Numbered from the stretch's first letter, positions 8,304 through 16,208 are shown. The stretch is 32,475 nucleotides of DNA from Muribaculaceae bacterium (GCA_022509205.1 JAFLTR010000027.1:1-32475); one strand, 5' to 3'. The notes: generated from the sequence alone by a model not told the origin. Numbers and translations are program-made.

Positions 8304-10379
8304 ATGAAGAAATTCAATAAATATCTGACCCTGGGAGCTGTTGCCTTTGTAAGCGCAGGTTTCGCGGCTTCTTGCGACACCAGCAAAGACAACGACTTCG
8401 TGGCTGAATATGAAGGTGCCCCGGGTATATATTTCTCCACTACGGAGAATTCCTATCTGGAACTTCAGGAGGACCAGAACACCATCACCTATAAGGTGTA
8501 TCGTGACGTTGCGGGCGAAGCAGTGACCGTGGCCGTGGAAGTGACTCCTCTCGATGAATATGATGTCGACGACATCTATACATTCCCTTCTTCTGTGACT
8601 TTCGAGGCAGGAAGCAAGGTAGCCGACTATGTAATAGGATATGATATTTCCAAGGCAGAAATGGGTGTGGAACAGGAATATGAGCTCGTGCTTGACACAG
8701 AGCCCACTCCGTTTTCCACCAACACTGTTGTGTTGACACTTGTGAATCCGGCACCTTGGACTTATTTGGGCGTGGGAGAATACTACGACTGGTTCTGGGG
8801 TGTTTCTGACACTTCCTATGGCACAAATGTAGAGTTCTATCAGCATGGTCTCAACCCCAATATCTACAGAGTGAGCAATCCTTATGTAGCATTGAACGGT
8901 GAGAACAGCTATTTCGAATTTATAGTGCTTCAGCCGGGTTATGAATTCCTGGGCGAAACTATCACCCAGACCGACCTCGTGGGCTGGAGTATGGTATACT
9001 GTGAATTCGAGTCAAGCTATGCCGACGATATGTATTTCGTATTCCCGGGATATTTCTCCAACTATCCTACTCAGGCTTCATGGCGCAACAACCGCGTGGT
9101 GCTTTATCAGGAAAATGGCATGCCGGGATATATCACATTGGCCGGTATTTACTATATGTTTGAAGCTCAGGCAGGTGCCGACTATACGAATGATCCCAGT
9201 GTGGAAATTATTTTCCCGGGATTTGTGATCCAGGATACTTCTGTTGAAGTGGCTTACGAAGGTATTCTTAAAGGTAACGACCAGAATGAGACAGTGCTTC
9301 TCAATGTGGAACTCGGCGAGGATATCACTATAGCAAGAGCAGCTGTGGCTCCGGGTAAGAATTCTGATCAATTGGTTAATGCCATAATCAACGGCACTGC
9401 TAATTTCACTGAATTCAGTGCTTCGGGCAATGTGAAAGTGCCATTTGGCAACAACAACCAGACAGGCGACTATGTAGCTGCTGTAGTAGGTTATGTGGAT
9501 GATGAGGCTAAGAACTCTGACGCTGTCACATTCTTCTATATCTCATCTGAATCGGATTATGATCCGAATGAAGGCTGGAAGTCTCTCGGTTATGTACAAT
9601 ATACCGACGGCTTCATGTGTTCCAATGTATTCCTACAGGATCCTCCTGTAACTTACTATGTTGAGATCCAGGAGAACGAAAAAACTGCAGGTCTTTATCG
9701 TCTCGTGAATCCTTACGGCCCGGGTTCAATCTGGTTGGATGGTGAATATAATCCTTATACAGCTACTTATGTTGTATGTGATGCCAGCGACCCGAAACAT
9801 GTTTATCTACCGGCAAACGAACAATCTTTGACAATTCCATATAATGATGGCTCTTATGATGACTTCGAACAGACATTTAGTGAGGCCGGTTATTATATTG
9901 CATCCGGATTGACTCAGGCTGAGATCGAGGCAGAAGAAGTGTATGGAACGCTTGATAACGGAAAGATCACATTCCCGGCAAGAACATTGCTTATGTATAT
10001 AACAAATTACACCGCAACGGGTAGTGTAGTGGATCAATACACAGGTTATTACTATGCCAACATAGTGCTTGATTACGACAGCTATCAGGCTTCTCAAGGT
10101 AAACAACCTTATCTGCTCGATGCCAACGGTGATCTTGTGGCTCCGTTCTTGATTGACCTTAATACTATCACCAGCAAAGCGCCGGCTATGGCTGCTAATA
10201 CTGTGGTGAAGAGCTTTGCAAGCCCGCAGATTCAGAAAGTGAAGGATGCTTTGAAGGTGAATAGACTTCTTGAGAAGAAAAATAGGGAAGCTATGGAAAA
10301 ACAAGCCGGCAAATCCGGTAAGAATTTCACTTCTCTTGAGACTGTGAATAAAATTAATAAGGTCAAAAGACATCATTAA
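8304..10379 (+). CDS. Modular surface lipoprotein, third gene of SusCD operon
   Basis: I do not recognise a named family for this 691-residue protein. It starts with a lipoprotein signal (AASC, Cys24), and the next residues DTSKDND are acidic, like the surface-export signal of Bacteroidota lipoproteins. Residues about 40-148 look like a Calx-beta or Ig-type beta sandwich. Two related modules follow, at about 151-310 (WTYLGVGEYYD ... YRVSNPY) and about 425-600 (WKSLGYVQYTD ... YRLVNPYG), separated by another beta domain (about 311-414). The last 50 residues are unlike the rest: helical and very basic (about 14 Lys/Arg, ending RHH). Its position suggests a SusE/SusF-like or RagAB-associated binding protein that presents ligand to SusCD; this is inference. 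A strong terminator follows. Confidence 0.85.
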   Translation: MKKFNKYLTLGAVAFVSAGFAASCDTSKDNDFVAEYEGAPGIYFSTTENSYLELQEDQNTITYKVYRDVAGEAVTVAVEVTPLDEYDVDDIYTFPSSVTFEAGSKVADYVIGYDISKAEMGVEQEYELVLDTEPTPFSTNTVVLTLVNPAPWTYLGVGEYYDWFWGVSDTSYGTNVEFYQHGLNPNIYRVSNPYVALNGENSYFEFIVLQPGYEFLGETITQTDLVGWSMVYCEFESSYADDMYFVFPGYFSNYPTQASWRNNRVVLYQENGMPGYITLAGIYYMFEAQAGADYTNDPSVEIIFPGFVIQDTSVEVAYEGILKGNDQNETVLLNVELGEDITIARAAVAPGKNSDQLVNAIINGTANFTEFSASGNVKVPFGNNNQTGDYVAAVVGYVDDEAKNSDAVTFFYISSESDYDPNEGWKSLGYVQYTDGFMCSNVFLQDPPVTYYVEIQENEKTAGLYRLVNPYGPGSIWLDGEYNPYTATYVVCDASDPKHVYLPANEQSLTIPYNDGSYDDFEQTFSEAGYYIASGLTQAEIEAEEVYGTLDNGKITFPARTLLMYITNYTATGSVVDQYTGYYYANIVLDYDSYQASQGKQPYLLDANGDLVAPFLIDLNTITSKAPAMAANTVVKSFASPQIQKVKDALKVNRLLEKKNREAMEKQAGKSGKNFTSLETVNKINKVKRHH

Positions 10380-10408
10380 TCTCCGGATTATCCCCAAATA
10401 ACCCGATA

Positions 10409-10434
10409 AAAGGAGCCTCAAGGCTCCTTTTTTT
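10409..10434 (+). terminator. Terminator of the SusCD operon
   Basis: AGGAGCC (10411-10417) and GGCTCCT (10422-10428) form a stem that extends through flanking A and T pairs, with loop TCAA, followed by a run of T to 10434. It lies about 30 bases after the stop codon. Confidence 0.9.
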
Positions 10435-10945
10435 ATGGACGCAAACAGCTGTTCTTTTACCCCATATAGTTCGCTATTTACCGATTTTGAAGGAGATGGG
10501 GTACTGAATAATCCACAGGGGATTAGATCGTTGGATGTGGTGATACCCATAGTGGGATGAGTAATCCCGGAAGCCCTCCTTGGGAGCTCACCCATTGAAG
10601 TCCCCGGCAAATCATAGTAAAACCCCAATTCAATCCTCTTCGGGAAGGGATGAGCTATTCCTATACCTTCACATTGCACTACCGGAGATGCTACAACAGA
10701 TAGTTTCATTATATTGGTTGGGATGTTCCACAGCAGATAGTTACTGTTTTGGAGTGAACTTTGGAAAAGTTCATCCCATTATTTGCTAGCTCACTATTAA
10801 TGTGTACTGTTTTGGAGTGAACTTTGGAAAAGTTCATCCCATTATTTGCTAGCTCACTATTAATGGGTACAAAGGAGCGTCAGCGACTGCCGTTTGGGGA
10901 ATAACAGATAGATCCCAAACCTCGGAGGGGTTGATTATAAGCAAA
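10435..10945. other. Gene-free, repeat-bearing spacer between convergent genes
   Basis: This stretch of over 500 bases lies between the SusCD operon terminator and the C10 protease terminator. A minus-strand reading frame crosses part of it but also runs antisense through the end of the third lipoprotein gene, and shows no signal peptide or known motif. The region holds a 63-bp tandem duplication (10742-10867) and several copies of a GGGATGA-type motif on both strands. It looks like degraded or repeat DNA; I see no gene in it. Confidence 0.5.
10742..10870. repeat. 63-bp tandem direct repeat, two copies
   Basis: Copy 1 is 10742-10804 and copy 2 is 10805-10867, identical except for one base (T at 10803 against G at 10866); the bases TAC at 10868-10870 begin a third unit. 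Each unit contains a small inverted repeat, GAACTTT-GGA-AAAGTTC, and the sequence TTGCTAGC. Confidence 0.95.
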
Positions 10946-10971
10946 CAAAAAGGAGCCACGAGGGCTCCTTT
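10946..10971 (-). terminator. Terminator of the C10 protease gene
   Basis: AGGAGCC (10951-10957) pairs with GGCTCCT (10963-10969) around a five-base loop. The preceding A run (10947-10950 and on) gives a T run after the stem on the minus strand. It is about 20 bases past the stop of the minus-strand protease gene. The stem core is the same as that of the convergent SusCD terminator at 10409-10434. Confidence 0.75.
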
Positions 10972-10990
10972 ATAATGGGACAGGGCTCTG

Positions 10991-13546
10991 TTAAAGAGCA
11001 ATCTTTGTTGATATTCGTTGGCCATTGCTTGATGTTGCTGTAGCAATGACTACACCTTTCCCAAGAGAAGTGGTGTCAATGTAACCTTCGGTAGAGGTAG
11101 CCAGTTTCACTCCCGACATAGAGAATACATCGATAGTGTGAGCCTCACCCATTACCATCAGTCTGCCTCCTGCTTTGTCATAGACAAATTTCATGTCAGA
11201 CGGATCAATCGGCAGCGACTCAATACCTGTGGGCTGATTGCTGCGAACCGTGAAGAGTTCCTGGGTTACCAACTGATTATTATTGTTGACTTCTGCACCT
11301 AAATAGTATTGACCACCTACATTCAGAGTCGGATAATTCAAAGTTGTGGTGAAATTATTTGATTCTCCCTTTTGAAGGATTACAATATCAAACGGGTAAG
11401 AGAAGAGCACCTGCAATTGATTAGCTCCGTAAGACTGCATCACATATAGAGTGAGAGGCCAGGAGAAATAACCCTTTGTGACGGTAACTGTAGTTGTTAC
11501 CTGCATATTGGTGGCAGAGTCAAAAACGTATTGTTTATACCTCTTGTTGTCTATTTCAACAATTTCCTCAGTTGCATTGTCAAGGGTCATTTTATAGCTA
11601 CAGGTAGGATTACCCGGGTCTTTCTGCATAGTCACCGGAGTTTTAGCCAAATAATATAGAACCTCTGTGTCAATATCCAGTAGTGCCGGATACATATCAG
11701 TGGGTCTTGTAATATTTCCGGTACCCTGCGCTTTGGTCAGAGGAGTGGTCCACGCAAGGGAGTATGACTGGCCCGGATCAAGGGTCTGTACGAAACTATC
11801 GCCTTCGAAAAGGGTTTGTCCATTGGAGTCGAGCAATAACAGAGTAGCGCCACGTGTGAGCTCACTCTGAGTATTGTTGGTGAGCTTTATCTGGAAGGTA
11901 GCGGCGTTGCCGTCATAAAGGGCTGATGTAAGATCGAGTTGGTCGCATGTGAACTGATCCTGGGCAAAATTTTCAAAAGAATAGTTGCTACCGCTCTTGG
12001 TAATATAGAAATAGTTGTAATTACCATTACCGGTGGGCACTTCTGTCCAGTCGCCACCATCGGGACGGTATGCTATAGTCACCTTATATTTGGTGTTGTT
12101 TTCTAAGTTTACACCAGTAGCCACAAAACTTGGGTAAGGATAACCCAATGAGGGGTTGGTGACGAAGAGATGACCAGGATCAAGTGGCATAAACGCTTTA
12201 CGGAAGGTAGAGTTATTGCTGCAAGCCTGATAGAAAGCTGCGTTAGGATTGTTGACCGGCTCAAATTTAGCGCCTACGTCGAATGTCATCTCGGATGTGC
12301 CGGAATAACGGAATCCGGGATACTGACTTCCATTGATCTGGAGATATATGTAGCTTGAAGACTTATATCCCTGGAGAGAACCGGAGAGATAAATCTGATC
12401 TACCGGTTTACTTCCGGCTTTAGCGGGCTGAATATTGAGCACTACATCCTGATCGAAGTTGAAACCGCCGAAATATCCGCCGGTACCGATTGTTGATGGA
12501 TTCAATGCGTCAAGAAGGAAGTAGCCGTCGGCTACGCCACCCCATCCCCAGTTGAAATGGAAATAACCGTTGCCGTTATATCCGTCGCAAACGAAAGAGT
12601 GACCTCCATTATCGGATGTGGTGCCATCGTAGATCACAGGACCTACATTCTGCAGGTTGTTGTAGATCAAAGTGGCCCATTCTGTATAGTTCTTCAATGA
12701 GCGAGCTAGATAAGTCACTGACTGGTCATAGTTGAAATATTTAACCAAAGCTCCCGGGATATAGCCACTTATTGCTCCGGATTCATTGGATGAATAACTC
12801 ATCTGGACAGAATAGCCGGCTGCCATCATAAGAGTAGCCACAGCTGATGCCTGTGCGTCGGTGTAGGAGCCGTTATAGTTATTGATCATATTGGCCCAGT
12901 CGAAAGTCAGTGTGGAGAAATCAAGCGAAAGGGCACCGGATACTTGACTCGTGGTGTATGAGATTGAGTTCTGACCTTTTGTGGGATATTTGAAATAATT
13001 CATCACCTGCGACATAGCAGTGGCAACGCAACCGGTGACACTTCTCTGTTTTGTTTTGTCGAGGGGACAATCGTTGTTGTAGGGTGTACCCTGGTCCCAT
13101 TGAGTCTTTACCAACGGACCGATAGGTTTCCAGGAACTTGGGAGTGTGGCCCGGGTAGATGTCTGTGATGAGAGTCCGGCCGACGCTTTTGTGGAATATT
13201 CGATTTGCTCGGCATATTGGTCGAGCCAGTTTTCCATTGCGGGCGGAATATTGTCAGGATCGAAGCAGCCTGAGTCGGAGAAACCGAGCACAGGAGCAAT
13301 GACATCATCGGCGCTCAAAAGCATGAACCCCTTGTTGTCGTTATTATTGAAAAGATATATGGCGGGGTTGCCGTCGAGACTTTTCCATGTCATTATCAGG
13401 TTTGCATCATTTTGCATGCCTCGAGTGGCGGGCACGTCCTCTCCGTTCTGCTGCAGGCGCTGCAAGGCTTCTTCCGGGGTAAGCGGAGCAGCCATGGCTG
13501 CCGTAGAAAGCAGACCCAGGGTCATGATCGTTAAGGTTTTTTTCAT
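10991..13546 (-). CDS. Secreted C10-family (streptopain-like) cysteine protease
   Basis: This 851-residue secreted endopeptidase has a signal peptide (residues 1-20, cut near AMAA). A propeptide follows, of the streptopain/Spi type (about 20-125, including FMLLSADDVIAPVLGF). The C10 catalytic domain is at about 135-350: the nucleophile is Cys173 in GCVATAMSQVMNYF, the catalytic His is His316 in GGHSFVCDGY, and FHFNWGWGG (329-337) closes the site. Both catalytic residues are present, so it should be active after removal of the propeptide. About 450 residues of beta-rich sequence follow. The C-terminus (about 800-851, with VFSMSGVKL, a short LGKGVVIAT strand and STKIAL) resembles a type IX secretion sorting domain. 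The gene is transcribed towards the SusCD operon. Supplying peptides to that transporter is plausible but not proven. Confidence 0.93.
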   Translation of the reverse strand: MKKTLTIMTLGLLSTAAMAAPLTPEEALQRLQQNGEDVPATRGMQNDANLIMTWKSLDGNPAIYLFNNNDNKGFMLLSADDVIAPVLGFSDSGCFDPDNIPPAMENWLDQYAEQIEYSTKASAGLSSQTSTRATLPSSWKPIGPLVKTQWDQGTPYNNDCPLDKTKQRSVTGCVATAMSQVMNYFKYPTKGQNSISYTTSQVSGALSLDFSTLTFDWANMINNYNGSYTDAQASAVATLMMAAGYSVQMSYSSNESGAISGYIPGALVKYFNYDQSVTYLARSLKNYTEWATLIYNNLQNVGPVIYDGTTSDNGGHSFVCDGYNGNGYFHFNWGWGGVADGYFLLDALNPSTIGTGGYFGGFNFDQDVVLNIQPAKAGSKPVDQIYLSGSLQGYKSSSYIYLQINGSQYPGFRYSGTSEMTFDVGAKFEPVNNPNAAFYQACSNNSTFRKAFMPLDPGHLFVTNPSLGYPYPSFVATGVNLENNTKYKVTIAYRPDGGDWTEVPTGNGNYNYFYITKSGSNYSFENFAQDQFTCDQLDLTSALYDGNAATFQIKLTNNTQSELTRGATLLLLDSNGQTLFEGDSFVQTLDPGQSYSLAWTTPLTKAQGTGNITRPTDMYPALLDIDTEVLYYLAKTPVTMQKDPGNPTCSYKMTLDNATEEIVEIDNKRYKQYVFDSATNMQVTTTVTVTKGYFSWPLTLYVMQSYGANQLQVLFSYPFDIVILQKGESNNFTTTLNYPTLNVGGQYYLGAEVNNNNQLVTQELFTVRSNQPTGIESLPIDPSDMKFVYDKAGGRLMVMGEAHTIDVFSMSGVKLATSTEGYIDTTSLGKGVVIATATSSNGQRISTKIAL

Positions 13547-13634
13547 CTTTGTTTATAATTTATATATTTATATTCCAAATCTTTTTCACCGGCAGCGAAA
13601 GCTGTCATTAAGGTGGATTCATGATTTTATTTTT

Positions 13635-13642
13635 CAAAGATA
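13635..13642 (-). promoter_or_regulatory. Promoter -7 element of the C10 protease gene
   Basis: On the minus strand this reads TATCTTTG, an exact TAnnTTTG match, about 90 bases ahead of the protease start. A clear TTTG -33 element is not seen (TTTA is near the expected place). Confidence 0.45.
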
Positions 13643-13715
13643 ATTAAATTAAAGCATATTTCTCTAAAATATTTTCCACTGTTAAGTTTTTTTATGAAAA
13701 TCAAAATATTTTCAT

Positions 13716-13723
13716 TAACTTTG
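13716..13723 (+). promoter_or_regulatory. Promoter -7 element of the rpmB operon
   Basis: TAACTTTG matches TAnnTTTG exactly. The -33 box is weak (T-rich, around 13687-13694). The leader to rpmB is about 115 bases and holds GC-rich complementary stretches around 13750-13780. The 15 bases at 13711-13725 are identical to those at the rpsL promoter. Confidence 0.7.
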
Positions 13724-13838
13724 CACGCAATTGTGGCCGCAATCCATAAAAGCCGCGGGAAAGATGCGCCCCGGCGGCGATATGAGAATGGTTGAAGCCC
13801 GTGTAAACATTTCAAATAACTATCACTTAACATAAGCC

Positions 13839-14102
13839 ATGTCAAAGGTTTGTCAAATCACAGGCAAGAAGGCCTCAGTGGGCAATAATGTCTCTCACTC
13901 TAAGAGACGCACTAAGAGAAAGTTTGAGGTCAATCTCCACAAGAAGAAATTCTATTGGGTGGAGCAGGATATGTGGATCGAGCTCCTCGTTTCTGCTAAA
14001 GCTCTCCGCACTATCAATAAAATCGGTCTTAACGCAGCCCTGAAGCGTGCCGAAAAAGAGGGTAACCTTGATTTCAGAAAAGTTAACATTATCTCACTTT
14101 AA
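13839..14102 (+). CDS. rpmB: Large-subunit ribosomal protein bL28
   Basis: The 87-residue protein is a structural component of the 50S subunit. The N-terminus ([19 protein letters not shown] then TKRKFEVNL) and the ending ([17 protein letters not shown]) fit L28. It has only one Cys (residue 5), so it is the form without a zinc-binding CxxC pair. It heads a cluster with rpmG (13 bases downstream) and a DUF4295 gene, the usual order in Bacteroidota. No Shine-Dalgarno sequence precedes it. Confidence 0.97.
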   Translation: MSKVCQITGKKASVGNNVSHSKRRTKRKFEVNLHKKKFYWVEQDMWIELLVSAKALRTINKIGLNAALKRAEKEGNLDFRKVNIISL

Positions 14103-14115
14103 TTCATAGACTGCA

Positions 14116-14304
14116 ATGGCAAAGAAAGCAAAAGGGAATAGGGTGCAGGTAATTCTGGAATGCACCGAACATAAGGCAAGCGGTATGCCCGGGATGTCTC
14201 GATACATCACTACAAAAAACCGTAAGAACACCACCGGACGTCTTGAGCTCAAGAAATATAATCCGATCCTCAAGAGAATGACCGTGCATAAAGAAATTAA
14301 ATAA
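14116..14304 (+). CDS. rpmG: Large-subunit ribosomal protein bL33
   Basis: This 62-residue 50S subunit protein shows the L33 features VILECTEH, a [14 protein letters not shown] core and KKYNPILK near the end. It has a single Cys (residue 16) and therefore lacks the zinc-binding CxxC pairs of the other L33 type. It sits between rpmB and the DUF4295 gene with gaps of 13 and 9 bases, so the three are likely co-transcribed. Confidence 0.96.
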   Translation: MAKKAKGNRVQVILECTEHKASGMPGMSRYITTKNRKNTTGRLELKKYNPILKRMTVHKEIK

Positions 14305-14313
14305 GATTAAACC

Positions 14314-14463
14314 ATGGCAAAGAAAACCGTGGCGTCTCTTCAAAAGGGTGAAGGACGCACATATAGCAAGATTATCAAGATGGAAAGATCTCCTAAAACC
14401 GGAGCTTATGTCTTCAAAGAGGAGATGGTGCCCAACGATGCAGTGCAGGCTGCCCTCAAATAA
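14314..14463 (+). CDS. DUF4295 small ribosome-associated protein
   Basis: This short gene encodes 49 residues beginning MAKKTVASLQKGEGRTYSK and ending NDAVQAALK. It is very basic at the N-terminus and matches the Bacteroidota-specific DUF4295 family, normally found directly after rpmB-rpmG. From memory, a Bacteroidota-specific 50S protein called bL38 was described in a Flavobacterium ribosome structure and I believe it is this family; I cannot check that here. The start is 9 bases after the rpmG stop. A palindrome and a strong terminator follow the stop. Confidence 0.9.
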   Translation: MAKKTVASLQKGEGRTYSKIIKMERSPKTGAYVFKEEMVPNDAVQAALK

Positions 14464-14510
14464 TTGATTTCAGGGACGCGATATATCGCGTTGTCTGCTC
14501 AAAATGATAT

Positions 14511-14546
14511 AATTAAAGGAGATGATTTTTATCATCTCCTTTAATT
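14511..14546. terminator. Bidirectional terminator after rpmB-rpmG-DUF4295
   Basis: A perfect 16-bp stem (14511-14526 with 14531-14546) has loop TTTT and the core AAAGGAGATGAT. The AT pairs at its base give T-rich tracts on both strands. It lies between the ribosomal cluster on the plus strand and a convergent minus-strand gene ending at 14573. Confidence 0.85.
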
Positions 14547-14572
14547 GTTTATTATATCAGCTTTAGAAAATC

Positions 14573-14995
14573 TTATGATACACGGCTGTTGATATAATCA
14601 GCCAATTGCTTGGAGTCTTCACTGCCGATCACGTATTTGCTTCCATCCTTGAAGGTTATCACTACAGGATTTTTGTAGCGTCCATGGAAACGAAGACCTT
14701 TCTGAGCATCCCTGTCGGCTACCTCTGCCGATTTGATATTGGAATATCTGAATCTTCTCGACTTGAAAGGACGGTATTCTCCGACATAATCATCATCGGC
14801 GTCGACTGAATACGGTATGGATCCGAATATGCAGCAGAAACATAAAACAAACAGTCCCACTAATATCCAAAAGAAGACATTATCGAAAGGTTTGTTTATG
14901 AATACCCAGAACAATACGAAGATTGCTACAAATGCTATAAAAATTGCGATTGAAACTCCCGAAATGATAGAGTTGTAAGAAATTTTCTGTTTCAT
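14573..14995 (-). CDS. Small two-helix membrane protein with PH-like domain
   Basis: This is a 140-residue protein of unknown role. Two membrane helices are clear: about residues 10-33 (SGVSIAIFIAFVAIFVLFWVF) and about 38-60 (VFFWILVGLFVLCFCCIFGSI). The soluble C-terminal part (about 65-140) has the pattern of a small bacterial PH-like domain: short strands such as YRPFKSRRFRYSNIKSAEV, then NPVVITFKDGSKYVIGS, and a final helix DSKQLADYINSRV. The family is not named with certainty. It is convergent with the ribosomal cluster and shares its terminator. No consensus promoter is visible upstream. Confidence 0.8.
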   Translation of the reverse strand: MKQKISYNSIISGVSIAIFIAFVAIFVLFWVFINKPFDNVFFWILVGLFVLCFCCIFGSIPYSVDADDDYVGEYRPFKSRRFRYSNIKSAEVADRDAQKGLRFHGRYKNPVVITFKDGSKYVIGSEDSKQLADYINSRVS

Positions 14996-15242
14996 AATTT
15001 TGTTTTTAATTGTTTAAATTTTGTTTTGTTTATAAATATAACACTTGAAACAGAAAAATGGTTGATGAGTTAACTCATACCTCTCTATCCGCTAGATTAC
15101 AAAATAAAATGGTTTCCTTACGGTTACACATTCTTTCATTTCCGTTTTGTTGGGTACATGGAGGTTGGAAGTCAGAAAAACATTGATTGGATGTGGATAT
15201 ATTTTAAAAGAAAGAGTGTATTATTAAAGAGGGTACGTATAT
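14996..15242. other. Gene-free AT-rich spacer
   Basis: No gene or RNA is recognisable here. It holds the upstream region of the small membrane protein gene (minus strand) and, at 15226-15237, an extra copy of the AAAGAGGGTACG arm that also occurs in the hairpin at 15243-15279. Confidence 0.4.
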
Positions 15243-15279
15243 AAAGAGGGTACGCCAAATTATTTTGACATACCCTCTT
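15243..15279 (-). terminator. Terminator-like GAGGG/CCCTC inverted repeat
   Basis: AAGAGGGTA (15244-15252) pairs with TACCCTCTT (15271-15279), with further internal pairing between CAAA and TTTTG around TTA. It lies 30 bases after the stop of the minus-strand gene 15309-16121. A second copy of the arm AAAGAGGGTACG lies 17 bases away at 15226-15237, so two alternative stems are possible. Confidence 0.6.
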
Positions 15280-15308
15280 CAAGTTTATTATCAGACGGCT
15301 ATATATAA

Positions 15309-16121
15309 TCAGCGAATCATCACTTTTGTAGCAGTCTTACCTTGTTTCCTGATGAAGAGACCATTGTTGGGATTCTCGATTCTCTGACCCTGCAGGTTGA
15401 AGAATACCGGAGCAGAATCTTCGCTTATGATGCCTTCAATACCGGTGTCATCAATAGTTCCCGCCGGGAAACCGCCAAGAAGATCGAAAGCATAAATAAC
15501 ACCTGTAAATGCATTAGTGTCTTGAGATTTATATAACCCCCACATAATGGCTGCATCCTCCTCGAAGAAGAGCACGTTTTCAGTTGTGTCATAGTCGGCA
15601 TACACAGCTTCAACGTAATCGGGCTCTTCGGTGTCATAATTCCATAAGAAAGGTTCCTGAGTTACCCACTGACCGGAGGATGTAGACCCAAGCCACATTG
15701 CATATAAGGCATAATATCCCACTGTTTCATCATACGTTAAAATGAACGGGAGAATCTCATTCGTGGGATCGGTGAAGTCCCAAAATTCATTACCATCCTT
15801 ATCTTTTACATACTCGCAAGTGAGGTCGACAATATACATGAACTCGTCGGCTTCGTCAGCATATTCTTCAAAATAGTAATCACCATAATAGAATGTCCAC
15901 TCACCTTCAAGATTCACGGGAGCTCCGGCCCTTGTTTGTGATTCCTGAGTGAACTCACCGAATGCAGAAGCTTTCTTAACGGCTTTTAGTTGCATGCCCT
16001 TGTGAGTGCTCTTATTCTCTATAGAGAAATTACGAGCGTTTTCTAAGCTCTTTTCAATCTTAGCCGCGTTAGCGCCTAAAGCGATCGATACGGCCAATAC
16101 AAACATGTAGAATTTTTTCAT
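15309..16121 (-). CDS. Secreted protein with C-terminal sorting-type tail
   Basis: The function of this 270-residue protein is not recognised. A Sec signal peptide covers residues 1-19 (ends GANAA). The mature part is acidic and aromatic-rich (WTFYYGDYYFEEYADEADEF) and beta-rich, without catalytic motifs. The last 45 residues, with VFFNLQGQRIENPNNGLFI and KVMIR, have the shape of the short C-terminal domains used for type IX secretion in Bacteroidota; the C10 protease ends in a related way. The gene stands alone on the minus strand with its own promoter and terminator-like hairpin. Confidence 0.8.
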   Translation of the reverse strand: MKKFYMFVLAVSIALGANAAKIEKSLENARNFSIENKSTHKGMQLKAVKKASAFGEFTQESQTRAGAPVNLEGEWTFYYGDYYFEEYADEADEFMYIVDLTCEYVKDKDGNEFWDFTDPTNEILPFILTYDETVGYYALYAMWLGSTSSGQWVTQEPFLWNYDTEEPDYVEAVYADYDTTENVLFFEEDAAIMWGLYKSQDTNAFTGVIYAFDLLGGFPAGTIDDTGIEGIISEDSAPVFFNLQGQRIENPNNGLFIRKQGKTATKVMIR

Positions 16122-16208
16122 AAGCTTTTATTTTTTGAAAATATAATTTTGATTTAGTTTTATGTTGCATTTTATAACGAGGATAAGAACTCTGACTTAA
16201 ACGCGGAG

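Noticed and set aside
9807..10709. 300-codon minus-strand reading frame across the spacer and the end of the third lipoprotein gene
   Set aside because: Two thirds lie antisense to a well supported gene, there is no signal peptide or known motif, and the remainder falls in repeat-like DNA.
10580..10789. 69-codon plus-strand reading frame in the repeat spacer
   Set aside because: It has no start signal or motif, and runs into the 63-bp repeat, so it is likely chance.
10742..10870. Possible CRISPR array
   Set aside because: Only two copies are present in direct tandem with no spacers, and no cas gene is nearby.
13146..13643. 165-codon plus-strand reading frame over the start of the C10 protease gene
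   Set aside because: It is antisense to the signal peptide and propeptide region of a recognised protease and has no signal of its own.
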